A stretch of DNA of 64,000 nucleotides, from NCBI GenBank assembly GCA_964409905.1, contig CAYPET010000004.1:102410-166409 (forward strand), given 5' to 3'. A program made the translations under genes and the position numbers. This document shows positions 45,612 through 53,642 of the stretch, in pieces. Under the pieces are notes generated by a model that saw nothing but the letters and a program-made list of their open reading frames with translations, made no database searches and was not told where the DNA came from. The first letter of the stretch is position 1. Each line of letters opens with the position of its first letter. This DNA comes from JAGNRR01 sp964409905. Its GTDB lineage: Bacteria > Bacteroidota > Bacteroidia > Chitinophagales > Chitinophagaceae.

Positions 45612-46526
45612 CCGAAATTTGGCAATCCAGGTATAAAGATTAAAGTTGTTGTCCTCAAAAACAGCTTGTAATTCCTGTTCCAATTCATACTTATTAATGT
45701 CTTTCATTCTTTCTTTTTGGATAAGGCGATAGGCTTTTTCTGCAAGTAGGTGTAGCTTTTTTCTTGGCAATTTTTGTTGTTGTAGGAAATGTTGGTCAAT
45801 TTTTTCTATTAATTCCGGAATGCCTTCACCATTGGTGGCAATACATTTTATCACTGGTATTTCCCAATCGTCAGGGTTAGTGCCCATTTTGGTATGTGCC
45901 AGGGCTTTTAAATTATGAATAAATTCTGCAGCATTTGGGCGATCGCTTTTGTTGACCACGAAGATATCTGCAATCTCCATAACACCGGCTTTCATAGTTT
46001 GTACTTCATCACCGGCTTCGGGTACTACAGTTACAATTGTCGTATCGGCAATGCCGGCAATCTCTACTTCGCTTTGCCCAACGCCAACAGTTTCAATAAT
46101 AATGTAATTGAAATTAGCAGCCCGAACGGCATCGCATATTTCAATGATTTTATTGTTTAATCCACCCAAAGATCCTCTACTGGCTAAAGAGCGGATGTAA
46201 ATATTTTCATTTAAATAAAAATCACGCATCCGAATACGATCGCCCAGCAAAGCTCCAAAATTAAACGGTGAAGAAGGGTCTACTGAAAGTACGGCGACAC
46301 GCTGACCACGTGCAATTAACTGATGCATCAATGCGTTGATCAGGGTGCTTTTTCCAGCGCCTGGTGGCCCTGTGATGCCAATGACTTTTGTTTGTTGATG
46401 TGGTTTTAAATCTTGCAGCAGCGCCTCATAACCTTCAAGTTCGTTTTCTACGATAGTGATGGCCCGGGCTAATTCTTTGGTTTTACCTGCGGCAATAGCG
46501 TTGATGAAATTTGTATGCGCTGTCAC
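45606..46526 (-). CDS. meaB: MeaB/ArgK-family GTPase (methylmalonyl-CoA mutase chaperone)
   Basis: G3E-type P-loop GTPase that loads and protects the B12-dependent methylmalonyl-CoA mutase. The 306 residues show Walker A GITGPPGAGKSTLI (about residue 49), SVDPSSPFNFGALLGDR, the switch GVGQSEVEIAG, the base-recognition NKSDRPNA, and the C-terminal dimerisation arm. The only start matching the family is the GTG at 46526. The mutase genes are not in the window. The 3' end overlaps the muramidase pseudogene by 6 bp (convergent). Confidence 0.95.
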   Translation of the reverse strand: MTAHTNFINAIAAGKTKELARAITIVENELEGYEALLQDLKPHQQTKVIGITGPPGAGKSTLINALMHQLIARGQRVAVLSVDPSSPFNFGALLGDRIRMRDFYLNENIYIRSLASRGSLGGLNNKIIEICDAVRAANFNYIIIETVGVGQSEVEIAGIADTTIVTVVPEAGDEVQTMKAGVMEIADIFVVNKSDRPNAAEFIHNLKALAHTKMGTNPDDWEIPVIKCIATNGEGIPELIEKIDQHFLQQQKLPRKKLHLLAEKAYRLIQKERMKDINKYELEQELQAVFEDNNFNLYTWIAKFRL

Positions 46527-46573
46527 AATAATAAACGAATTTAAGAGTTAATATTAAACATTGAAAAAACTAT

Positions 46574-47821
46574 TTGTTGAAACGCCCATTTGCCGTAACG
46601 AGTGTATTAAAACGTTTTCCTAATCAGCATGTTGCCTTTGTATCATGTTTAGTTTTCATTGTTGGTTTGTTAGCTGGTCGAGCTATCATGAGCATTGCCA
46701 TGATTTGGCTTGTAGGGAATGCTATGGTTAATAAAGAGTTTGCTCATCTTTTAAAAACTACGTTTACAGATCGAATATCAATATTGTTTATGGGTCTATT
46801 TCTCTTATATGCAATATCGGGATTGTGGAGTGCAAATACTGCTCATTTTCAAAGTCAATTGCAGCTGATGTTGCCCTTTTTTGTTATGCCCCTTGCGTTC
46901 AATGCTATTTGTTGGCCAGCCAAACGATATTACCTTTTACTCTATACATTCATAACCATTTGCATACTCGGAGCAGGTTGGAGTTTATTTGGCTACTTGC
47001 AGCATAAGGAGATTATTGATGCAGCCTATACTGTATCAAAAAGCATGCCTACACCTTTTCAGGGCGATCATATTCGCTTTGGTGTGGCTATTGTATTGGC
47101 AATTAGTTTTTGTTATTATCTGCTAAATGTATCAAGCACATATCGTTGGGTATATGTATGCTGTGCTATTTTTTTAATTTTCTATCTACACTTGCTGGCT
47201 AGTAAGACTGCTTTGCTTTCTTTTTATATCGTTAGCATTCTTGAGATACTTCGTATGGCACGATCTAAAGGAAGCATTATTGCACCAACACTTTTACTTG
47301 TATCATTAATTGTTTTACCTGTCACTTTTTATTTCAGCAGTACGACTTTCCGAAATAAGGTAAACTATACAATCTATTCTTTCAACGAGCTAAAGAACGA
47401 AAAAGCACAAACCAATATAAGTGATGAGGGTCGGATTGTTTCTTACCGGTTGGCTATAGGGATAATTAAGCAACATCTTTGGTTAGGTGTAGGTTTGGGT
47501 GACGGACCCGACCAAATGAAGAAGGCCTATGTAGAAAATAATATTCAAACGCAAAAGGTGCTAAATCCGCATAATCAGTTTCTGTATACGGCCATGATTT
47601 TGGGCTTGGTAGGGTTCGCTTATTTGCTTTTTTTCTTTGCTTACCTTTTTTGGAATTATTTTTTGCATTCTGATTTGATGGGTTCTTTTCTTGTAACTTT
47701 CATTGTGCCTATTTTGGTGGAAGCCTTTTTTAACACACAATATGGTATCGCTTTATTTGTTTTTTTCTTTTTTCTAATTAAAGGAATTCCGCAGCCAGTC
47801 GTTACATCAGCTGAGCAGTAG
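46574..47821 (+). CDS. O-antigen ligase / Wzy-like polymerase family membrane protein, TTG start
   Basis: 415-residue polytopic membrane protein with about 11 predicted helices and a large periplasmic loop near the C-terminus (LGVGLGDGPDQMKKAY...NPHNQFLYTAMILG). This contains the family's conserved glycine stretch, an Arg (EGRIVSYRL), and the HNQFL motif of the Wzy_C/WaaL family. It transfers or polymerises surface glycan on an isoprenoid carrier. The frame has a stop at 46562-46564 and no ATG before the first helix, so translation must start at a TTG (46574 or 46577). Acceptor (lipid A or a protein) unknown. Confidence 0.87.
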   Translation: MLKRPFAVTSVLKRFPNQHVAFVSCLVFIVGLLAGRAIMSIAMIWLVGNAMVNKEFAHLLKTTFTDRISILFMGLFLLYAISGLWSANTAHFQSQLQLMLPFFVMPLAFNAICWPAKRYYLLLYTFITICILGAGWSLFGYLQHKEIIDAAYTVSKSMPTPFQGDHIRFGVAIVLAISFCYYLLNVSSTYRWVYVCCAIFLIFYLHLLASKTALLSFYIVSILEILRMARSKGSIIAPTLLLVSLIVLPVTFYFSSTTFRNKVNYTIYSFNELKNEKAQTNISDEGRIVSYRLAIGIIKQHLWLGVGLGDGPDQMKKAYVENNIQTQKVLNPHNQFLYTAMILGLVGFAYLLFFFAYLFWNYFLHSDLMGSFLVTFIVPILVEAFFNTQYGIALFVFFFFLIKGIPQPVVTSAEQ

Positions 47822-47856
47822 GGCGATTTTAACCTTTCTATAAAGGCAGGTAACTG

Positions 47857-47864
47857 TATTTTTG
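47857..47864 (+). promoter_or_regulatory. -7 promoter box TATTTTTG before LON-domain gene
   Basis: Exact TAnnTTTG match, ending 10 bases before the ATG at 47875. Likely drives the following four-gene run to lptC. Confidence 0.45.
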
Positions 47865-47874
47865 AACATCTGTT

Positions 47875-48510
47875 ATGACAGGTTTTATACCAATTTTTCC
47901 ACTCAATATTGTCCTTTATCCTGGCGAGTTTTTGAACCTGCACATCTTCGAAGAGCGATACAAGCAATTAATCAAGGAATGTGTTGAAGATGATAAAGAG
48001 TTTGGCTTACCTGCAGTTATTGATGGTAAAATGCGTGAACTTGGTACAAAAGCAAAAGTGCTCAGTATTGATAAAGTATACGCGGATGGCAGTATGGACA
48101 TAAAAACACAAGGAATTTCGACCTTCAGAATACTTGAGGTGTTGGAGCATGTGCCCGAAAAGTTGTATAAAGGAGCAATAGTTTCGAATATAGAGACTGA
48201 GCATCATGATGGTATCCTATCTAAAATGGTAGTCATAATGAAGGAAATTCAATTGTTCCATAGCCTGTTGAATATCAAAAAGGACTTTAATATTCCTATT
48301 GAAGAACTTACATCATACCATATTGCGCATCATATAGGGTTTAGTTTGGAAGAAGAGTATGACATTCTGCGCATGCCTAAGGAAAGTCAGCGCCAGGAGT
48401 ATATACTGCGGCATTTACGAAAAGTTTTACCTACAGTACATGAATTGCGCAATTTGCAAGAGCGGATACAACTGAATGGTCATTATAAACGCTTATCTTT
48501 AGACGATTAA
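47875..48510 (+). CDS. LON substrate-binding domain protein
   Basis: 211-residue stand-alone LON N-terminal domain protein (PF02190 type), without ATPase or protease domains. Seen: the opening FIPIFPLNIVLYPGEFLNLHIFEERYK, typical of the domain; GTKAKVLSIDKVYADGSMDI; and a C-terminal helical bundle (residues about 120-205). The function in bacteria is unclear; it may bind protein substrates or adaptors. It begins a co-directional run with coaX (11 bp downstream), an outer-membrane protein and lptC. Start ATG at 47875. Confidence 0.9.
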   Translation: MTGFIPIFPLNIVLYPGEFLNLHIFEERYKQLIKECVEDDKEFGLPAVIDGKMRELGTKAKVLSIDKVYADGSMDIKTQGISTFRILEVLEHVPEKLYKGAIVSNIETEHHDGILSKMVVIMKEIQLFHSLLNIKKDFNIPIEELTSYHIAHHIGFSLEEEYDILRMPKESQRQEYILRHLRKVLPTVHELRNLQERIQLNGHYKRLSLDD

Positions 48511-48521
48511 ATTGAATCACT

Positions 48522-49250
48522 ATGGCAACTGTACATTTTTGTATCGATTTTGGAAACACCCGAAAAAAAATTGGCTACTTTAATGGTAATAAATTAATTA
48601 ATGAAATTACTCTTCGTCAGGATTATCAGCAGCACATTGAGGAGTTATTAGAAAGACATAAGCCTGAATCAACCATTCTGTCTAGTGTTGTAAATCATGA
48701 TGCCGCCATTGAAGAAATGTTGAGTCAGAAAACAAAACTTATATTGTTAACTGATAAAACGCCCTTGCCATTTTTAAATGCCTACGCATCGCCAACTACT
48801 TTGGGTAATGACCGGCTGGCTTTGGTAGCCGCCTTGCGCGAATATTATCCAGGTAAGAATGGATTGGCCATTAGTGTTGGTACGTGCATTACCTATAATT
48901 TCCTTGCTGCAAATAACACTTTTCGCGGTGGTGCTATTTCGCCAGGCGTTAATATGCGTTTGCGTTCTTTGCATGATTATACAGATCAACTGCCTCTTGT
49001 TAGCGATAAAGGCTATGACTCCTTGCTTGGTTTCGATACAGAAACGGCCATCAGGAGTGGTGTATTAAATGGAATTGCATCCGAAATAGATGGCATGATA
49101 GCACGTTTCGAAGAAGAGTATGGTGAAATTAACGCAGTTTTAACCGGAGGAGATACACGCTACTTTGCTCGGCGTTTAAAAAAGGAGATATTTGCCGATC
49201 AATATTTTACCCTCAAAGGGCTCTACGCCATTTTAGTTTACAATGCCTAA
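48522..49250 (+). CDS. coaX: type III pantothenate kinase
   Basis: First enzyme of coenzyme A synthesis, phosphorylating pantothenate in the cytoplasm. The 242 residues carry the ASKHA-fold phosphate motif (HFCIDFGNTRKKIGYF), the NDRLALVAALREYYPG helix, the SVGTCITYNFLAANNTFRGGAISPG core with the catalytic Asp/Thr region, and the second phosphate motif TGGDTRYF. The length is typical. The gene overlaps the next gene by 8 bp, showing tight coupling with the outer-membrane protein and lptC. Confidence 0.95.
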   Translation: MATVHFCIDFGNTRKKIGYFNGNKLINEITLRQDYQQHIEELLERHKPESTILSSVVNHDAAIEEMLSQKTKLILLTDKTPLPFLNAYASPTTLGNDRLALVAALREYYPGKNGLAISVGTCITYNFLAANNTFRGGAISPGVNMRLRSLHDYTDQLPLVSDKGYDSLLGFDTETAIRSGVLNGIASEIDGMIARFEEEYGEINAVLTGGDTRYFARRLKKEIFADQYFTLKGLYAILVYNA

Positions 49251-50505
49251 ATTTAGATTACTCAATATTTTACTAAGCTTGTTAAGCTTGTCGGTTGCGG
49301 CGCAAGAAAATTCACCCTATTCGCGCTATGGTATAGGCCTGCTGCAAGCTCGTGAAAATATTGCCAATAGAGGTATGGGGGGGGCGGCAATTGCCGATAG
49401 AAGTAACCAACTAATAAATCCTATCAATCCTGCTTCATACTCAGCCCTTCGGCTAACGTCTTTTCAGCTTGGTTTAAATGGCTCCTTATTTACTATAAAA
49501 AGCAACACCGCTCAAAATCAAACAGGTGGTTTTGGTTTGTCATATGTGAATATGGCTTTTCCAATAAGTAAATCTGGCGCGCTAAGCTTTGGCCTCTTGC
49601 CTTATTCGCTGGTAAATTATCGCATGCGCAAAAGTGATAGCATACCGGGTATATCGAGAGTCTTATATGATTATCTTGGCTCGGGCGGTATTCAAAAAGT
49701 ATACCTTGGAGCTGCTCAGGAGTATAAAGGTTTTTCTCTTGGCTTTAACCTCGCTTATCTTTTTGGCTCATACCAAAACAACCTGGCAGAGAGTTTTACC
49801 GATTCCTTGAATATTTTTAATACCAATGTAGTACGTCGTACAAGGTTGAATGGCTTTACATGGGATGTTGGCGCATCCTACACTTATACATTCAAGGATG
49901 AATATTACGCGAACGTGGGACTTACTTTTTCTAATGGTGCCACGCTAAATGGTTTGCAGGATCAATATTGGTATGCCGCCATTGGCGACGTAACTACAGG
50001 ACCATACTCTTATGCGGCGGACAGTATGATAGAAGAAGTGGGTAGAGTCAACTTGCCTTCTCAACTTGGCGCGGGTATACAAATAGGCAATGGAGCCCAT
50101 TGGAAATTTGGTATTGATTACCAAATGACAGATTGGAGTCAGTATCGCTTTTATAATAAAGTAGATTCTTTTACTAGTAGTAGTGCCTTACGCCTTGGTG
50201 GAGAATTTACACCTGACGTAAATGATAAATTCAATGCTTACAAACGCATTTCATATCGTTTGGGTGCCTATCTAACCAACGAACCTCTTCGGCTAAATGG
50301 CACACAGTTAAGTGCGCAAGGAGTTACGGTGGGTATTGGGTATCCAATCCGACGAACATTGTACAGCATTGGCCAGTTAAATACTGCTCTAGAGATGGGC
50401 AAACGTGGCACATTGGATAATGGCCTCATCCAAGAAAACTATACACGTTTTTCGATTGGCGTGACGCTTAATGATCGCTGGTTTTTGAAGCGGAAGTATG
50501 ACTAA
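49243..50505 (+). CDS. outer-membrane beta-barrel protein of unknown function
   Basis: 420-residue exported protein: signal peptide (LLNILLSLLSLSVAAQ), then a long all-beta sequence with alternating aromatic strands (SPYSRYGIGLLQ, MGGAAIADRSNQLINPINPASYSAL, FGLLPYSLVNYRM, WKFGIDYQMTDWSQYRF). The opening PYSRYG and NPINPASYS resemble FadL/OmpP1-like porins of Bacteroidota. It overlaps coaX by 8 bp at its start and lptC by 8 bp at its end, an arrangement often seen in this phylum. It may be linked to lipid or LPS transport, but this is only a context inference. Confidence 0.8.
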   Translation: MPKFRLLNILLSLLSLSVAAQENSPYSRYGIGLLQARENIANRGMGGAAIADRSNQLINPINPASYSALRLTSFQLGLNGSLFTIKSNTAQNQTGGFGLSYVNMAFPISKSGALSFGLLPYSLVNYRMRKSDSIPGISRVLYDYLGSGGIQKVYLGAAQEYKGFSLGFNLAYLFGSYQNNLAESFTDSLNIFNTNVVRRTRLNGFTWDVGASYTYTFKDEYYANVGLTFSNGATLNGLQDQYWYAAIGDVTTGPYSYAADSMIEEVGRVNLPSQLGAGIQIGNGAHWKFGIDYQMTDWSQYRFYNKVDSFTSSSALRLGGEFTPDVNDKFNAYKRISYRLGAYLTNEPLRLNGTQLSAQGVTVGIGYPIRRTLYSIGQLNTALEMGKRGTLDNGLIQENYTRFSIGVTLNDRWFLKRKYD

Positions 50506-51055
50506 ATCAAGTTTGTTTTTTTTAATCATAGTATTATTCTTTTCTTGTAGTGAAGAGGAAATCAGCGTAGATGACATGGAGGAACTTTATGAATTAAAAC
50601 AAGAAAAGGGTGAAGATGTCACGATTTTGTATAGCGAAAATGGCTATACAAAAGCCAAACTGTTTGCACACTCATTCTACCAGAAAAATGATGTACAACC
50701 CCCATTTGTTGAAATGAAAGACGGATTGCGTGTAGATTTTTTCGATGAAAATACACATATTACAAGCACCCTGACCGCAAAGTACGGGCGGTATTATGAA
50801 TCGTTGGGCAATGTATTAGTAAAAGATAGTGTGGTTGTAAAAAATGCCAAAAACGAAATTCTACAAACGGAAGAGCTTATATGGAATCAGACTATTGAGC
50901 AGTTCTATTCAGAAAAATTTGTAAAGGTAGTAACCCCTACACAAGTAATTTATGGTGATGGATTGGAGGCTAATCAGGATTTTAGTGAGTATAGGATTAA
51001 AAATGTGAAAGGCATAATAGCAGTCGACAATCGCCAATTTCCTGTTGTGCAATAG
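50498..51055 (+). CDS. lptC: LptC, LPS export ABC transporter periplasmic component
   Basis: 185-residue lipoprotein-type LptC, which sits between LptBFG and LptA in the bridge carrying LPS to the outer membrane. Seen: a leader with lipobox FFSC (Cys about residue 17), then the beta-jellyroll phrases ILYSENGYTKAKLFA, VEMKDGLRVDFFDENTHITSTLTAKYGRYYE and LQTEELIWNQTIEQFYSEKFVKVVTP, which match the LptC/OstA fold. The 8-bp overlap with the preceding outer-membrane protein suggests one transcript. The length agrees with the family. Confidence 0.93.
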   Translation: MTKSSLFFLIIVLFFSCSEEEISVDDMEELYELKQEKGEDVTILYSENGYTKAKLFAHSFYQKNDVQPPFVEMKDGLRVDFFDENTHITSTLTAKYGRYYESLGNVLVKDSVVVKNAKNEILQTEELIWNQTIEQFYSEKFVKVVTPTQVIYGDGLEANQDFSEYRIKNVKGIIAVDNRQFPVVQ

Positions 51056-51141
51056 GGGCTTGCAAGCAATTCGATCAGGAAAAAAATATTTCTTTTTTCA
51101 AATTTTGAACTTGGGTGAGTGGGTATGATAATTGGAATGCC

Positions 51142-51149
51142 TATTTTTG
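51142..51149 (+). promoter_or_regulatory. -7 promoter box TATTTTTG before mdh
   Basis: Exact TAnnTTTG match; the ATG at 51184 is 34 bases beyond it, so mdh has a longer leader than most genes here. No convincing -33 element. Confidence 0.45.
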
Positions 51150-51183
51150 CCACTCATTTTTTAACGATAAATAATTAAATAAT

Positions 51184-52122
51184 ATGAAAGTAACCGTAGT
51201 TGGAGCTGGCGCAGTTGGAGCCACATGTGCAGATAATATTGCGCGTAAACAGATTTGTGATGAATTAGTCTTGGTAGACATTAAAGAGGGCTACGCTGAA
51301 GGGAAGGCTATGGACCTAAACCAGACAGCTCAAATTGAAGGCTTTGATACTACCATCATTGGCACTACTGGAGACTATAGCAAAACTGCCGGCAGTGCTG
51401 TGGCTGTGATAACTTCCGGCATTCCTCGAAAACCGGGTATGACACGTGAAGAGCTTATTGGTATTAATGCTGGGATTGTGAAAGACGTGACAAGCAATAT
51501 TTTAAAATATTCTCCTGACTGTATTTTCGTTATTATCTCAAACCCCATGGACACCATGACCTACCTGACCCTGAAAGCCACGGGTTTGCCTAAGGAACGT
51601 GTAATTGGTATGGGAGGAATTTTGGATAGCGCCCGTTTCCGATATAGAATTAGCGAAGCCATGAATTGTTCGCCGAATGATATTCAAGCTACCGTAATTG
51701 GAGGACATGGTGATACAACGATGATACCCCTTACCAGGTTGGCTACATATGCAGGTTTACCAATAAGTAATTTTTTAAGTGAGGACGAAATGAAAGAAGT
51801 AACAGCCAAAACAATGGTGGGTGGAGCAACACTGACTGGCTTGCTTGGTACAAGTGCCTGGTATGCACCTGGTGCTGCTGGGGCAATGTTGGTAGAAACA
51901 ATTGTACGAGACGAAAAAAGAATTGTACCATGCTGCGTTTCATTAAATGGTGAATATGGGCAAGAAGATATTTGTATCGGTGTGCCTGTTGTTGTTGGTA
52001 GAAATGGTTGGGAGCAAATAGTGGATTATAAACTTAATGATGAAGAGAAGGCACTATTTAGCGCCTCGGCAGATGCTGTGCGTAATATGAACGGCGCTCT
52101 CACCGAAATGAAAGTATTGTAA
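51184..52122 (+). CDS. mdh: malate dehydrogenase (LDH-like, NAD-dependent)
   Basis: TCA-cycle enzyme converting malate and oxaloacetate with NAD; cytoplasmic. The 312 residues have the N-terminal NAD fold (KVTVVGAGAVGATCADNIA, Asp in LVDIKEG), the substrate-loop RKPGMTREEL with the malate-specifying Arg, NPMDTMTYL, the catalytic Asp in GMGGILDSARFR, and the catalytic His in GGHGDT. This fits the Bacteroidota LDH-like MDH group. A strong terminator follows at 52143. Confidence 0.97.
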   Translation: MKVTVVGAGAVGATCADNIARKQICDELVLVDIKEGYAEGKAMDLNQTAQIEGFDTTIIGTTGDYSKTAGSAVAVITSGIPRKPGMTREELIGINAGIVKDVTSNILKYSPDCIFVIISNPMDTMTYLTLKATGLPKERVIGMGGILDSARFRYRISEAMNCSPNDIQATVIGGHGDTTMIPLTRLATYAGLPISNFLSEDEMKEVTAKTMVGGATLTGLLGTSAWYAPGAAGAMLVETIVRDEKRIVPCCVSLNGEYGQEDICIGVPVVVGRNGWEQIVDYKLNDEEKALFSASADAVRNMNGALTEMKVL

Positions 52123-52142
52123 CCATTTAATATTTTTTACCC

Positions 52143-52174
52143 AAAAGCGCTGCCCATGGGTAGCGCTTTTTTTT
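52143..52174 (+). terminator. rho-independent terminator after mdh
   Basis: Stem AAAAGCGCT/AGCGCTTTT with the inner palindrome CCCATGGG, followed by a T-run, 20 bp after the mdh stop. Confidence 0.9.
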
Positions 52175-52208
52175 GTAATGCCATTTCCATTGCATTATCT
52201 TAGTGTTT

Positions 52209-53273
52209 ATGATAAAGACGTTCAAAGTAATCTTGATATTGCAGGTATTGGCTATCCAGGCATTTGCTCAAATAGGAGGCGGTCATATGGAAAAAATGAA
52301 TGCCTTATTAAGACAATATGGTGGCGATAATGCAGTGCCTATAAAGTATGAGCCTCAATTTGGCTTGGTTCACCAAACTATTTTAGGCTATGCTGATCAC
52401 TATACAATTAGTGATATTAAACAAATTCTGGTGATTAAAGCACCAGCAGGAGCTACCGTGCAGTTTAATTGCGACAGCACTGACCCCTGTATAAATCACA
52501 TTGGTGCAAACGCAAAAGGGAAATACCTGTCAGGCATTACATACTATTTTTCTAATGAAATAGCAGCGAACACTTTTGCAGCATTGGCGGTTGAGATTAT
52601 TGAGAAAGACTTTAAAAGAAAGGCCGCCATTGAATATAGTATGAATGAATTCATGCAAAAGGTACCAGTAAAAAAAGTACCCACAAGTGCACCAAAAACA
52701 GAACAGCAATCATTTTTAAGTATAGAAAGTGATGAAGAAAGTGCGTTGCCTGTAAAAACTGCCGAAACGACTAAACCAAAAAAGAAAGTCGACCATCTGA
52801 GTATGAATACATATACGGATGTTGAGGAAACCGATATACCAGCAACTTTGAATCCATTTGGCAAACAATTAATAAGCATTCTTCAATTAGCACAACGGCA
52901 CGAACTTGCAAAAATCAGAGGTCAAGAGACTGCCAGCGTATCCCAGGCAAAAATAAAATTGCCAAAAGCAAAGAAAAATTATATCAATACCTATAAAGGT
53001 GAGGATTGTTTTATTGCGGAGTTTGGTACTATGCAGTATTACGAAGATTTAGAAGAAAAATATACAGAAATAAAGGATGAGATAGAGGCTGCCTTGCCAG
53101 ATAGTTATGAACCAAAAGATATGGCAGAATCAGAGGTTTACGAAAAAAGTGATAATGAAGTTTACCATACAGAGTATTATCACACCGAAAACCCAACAAT
53201 GCCGTCTATTGTCATTCGCATTGCACCGGATGGCAAAGGGCACACGCTTTTTTTACGTATTGGAAAACCTTAA
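52209..53273 (+). CDS. exported protein of unknown function
   Basis: 354 residues from the ATG at 52209 (a GTG at 52203 is the alternative), with a signal peptide (MIKTFKVILILQVLAIQAFAQ). An N-terminal part (about 25-160) is globular, with two nearby Cys (FNCDSTDPCINH). A charged, Pro/Lys-rich linker (about 160-200: KKVPTSAPKTEQQ...TTKPKKK) leads to a second globular part ending in a beta strand rich in charged residues (PSIVIRIAPDGKGHTLFLRIG). I recognise no family. The next small gene follows after 3 bp, so they may act together. Confidence 0.72.
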   Translation: MIKTFKVILILQVLAIQAFAQIGGGHMEKMNALLRQYGGDNAVPIKYEPQFGLVHQTILGYADHYTISDIKQILVIKAPAGATVQFNCDSTDPCINHIGANAKGKYLSGITYYFSNEIAANTFAALAVEIIEKDFKRKAAIEYSMNEFMQKVPVKKVPTSAPKTEQQSFLSIESDEESALPVKTAETTKPKKKVDHLSMNTYTDVEETDIPATLNPFGKQLISILQLAQRHELAKIRGQETASVSQAKIKLPKAKKNYINTYKGEDCFIAEFGTMQYYEDLEEKYTEIKDEIEAALPDSYEPKDMAESEVYEKSDNEVYHTEYYHTENPTMPSIVIRIAPDGKGHTLFLRIGKP

Positions 53274-53276
53274 TTT

Positions 53277-53642
53277 GTGACTACACAGCGCGAAACCTTA
53301 ATCTCATTTCTCAACGCATATAATCAGCGAGACATTGATACTTGTGCCAGTTTTATGGCTGATGATGTCGAATTACGATCGGCTTATTTAATGCACCAGT
53401 TTCCGGAATCAGGAGGTGTTGTACGAGGTAAAAAGGAATTGATAGATTATTTAAATTGGCTCTTTCACGAATTTGAAGAAACAGTATCCAGTCATTACGA
53501 GTTAGACCAACGGAATGACTACCTCATTGTTCGGGCTATAAGTGATACAGGCGCACTACGCTATTATTTGCATTATTATTTTAATAATGACAACCTCATC
53601 TGTTTAATAAAATCAAACTTGACCCGAACGAAAAATTATTAA
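53277..53642 (+). CDS. NTF2-like / SnoaL-type small protein
   Basis: 121-residue cytoplasmic protein with the cone-like alpha+beta fold of the NTF2 superfamily: an N-terminal helix (RETLISFLNAYNQRDIDTC), a strand pair with ADDVELRS, a helix (GKKELIDYLNWLFHEF), then the curved sheet. Members are enzymes or binding proteins of many kinds; no catalytic residues stand out. It starts with GTG at 53277, 3 bp after the preceding gene, and its end overlaps the convergent alpha-2-macroglobulin-like gene by 4 bp. Confidence 0.75.
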   Translation: MTTQRETLISFLNAYNQRDIDTCASFMADDVELRSAYLMHQFPESGGVVRGKKELIDYLNWLFHEFEETVSSHYELDQRNDYLIVRAISDTGALRYYLHYYFNNDNLICLIKSNLTRTKNY

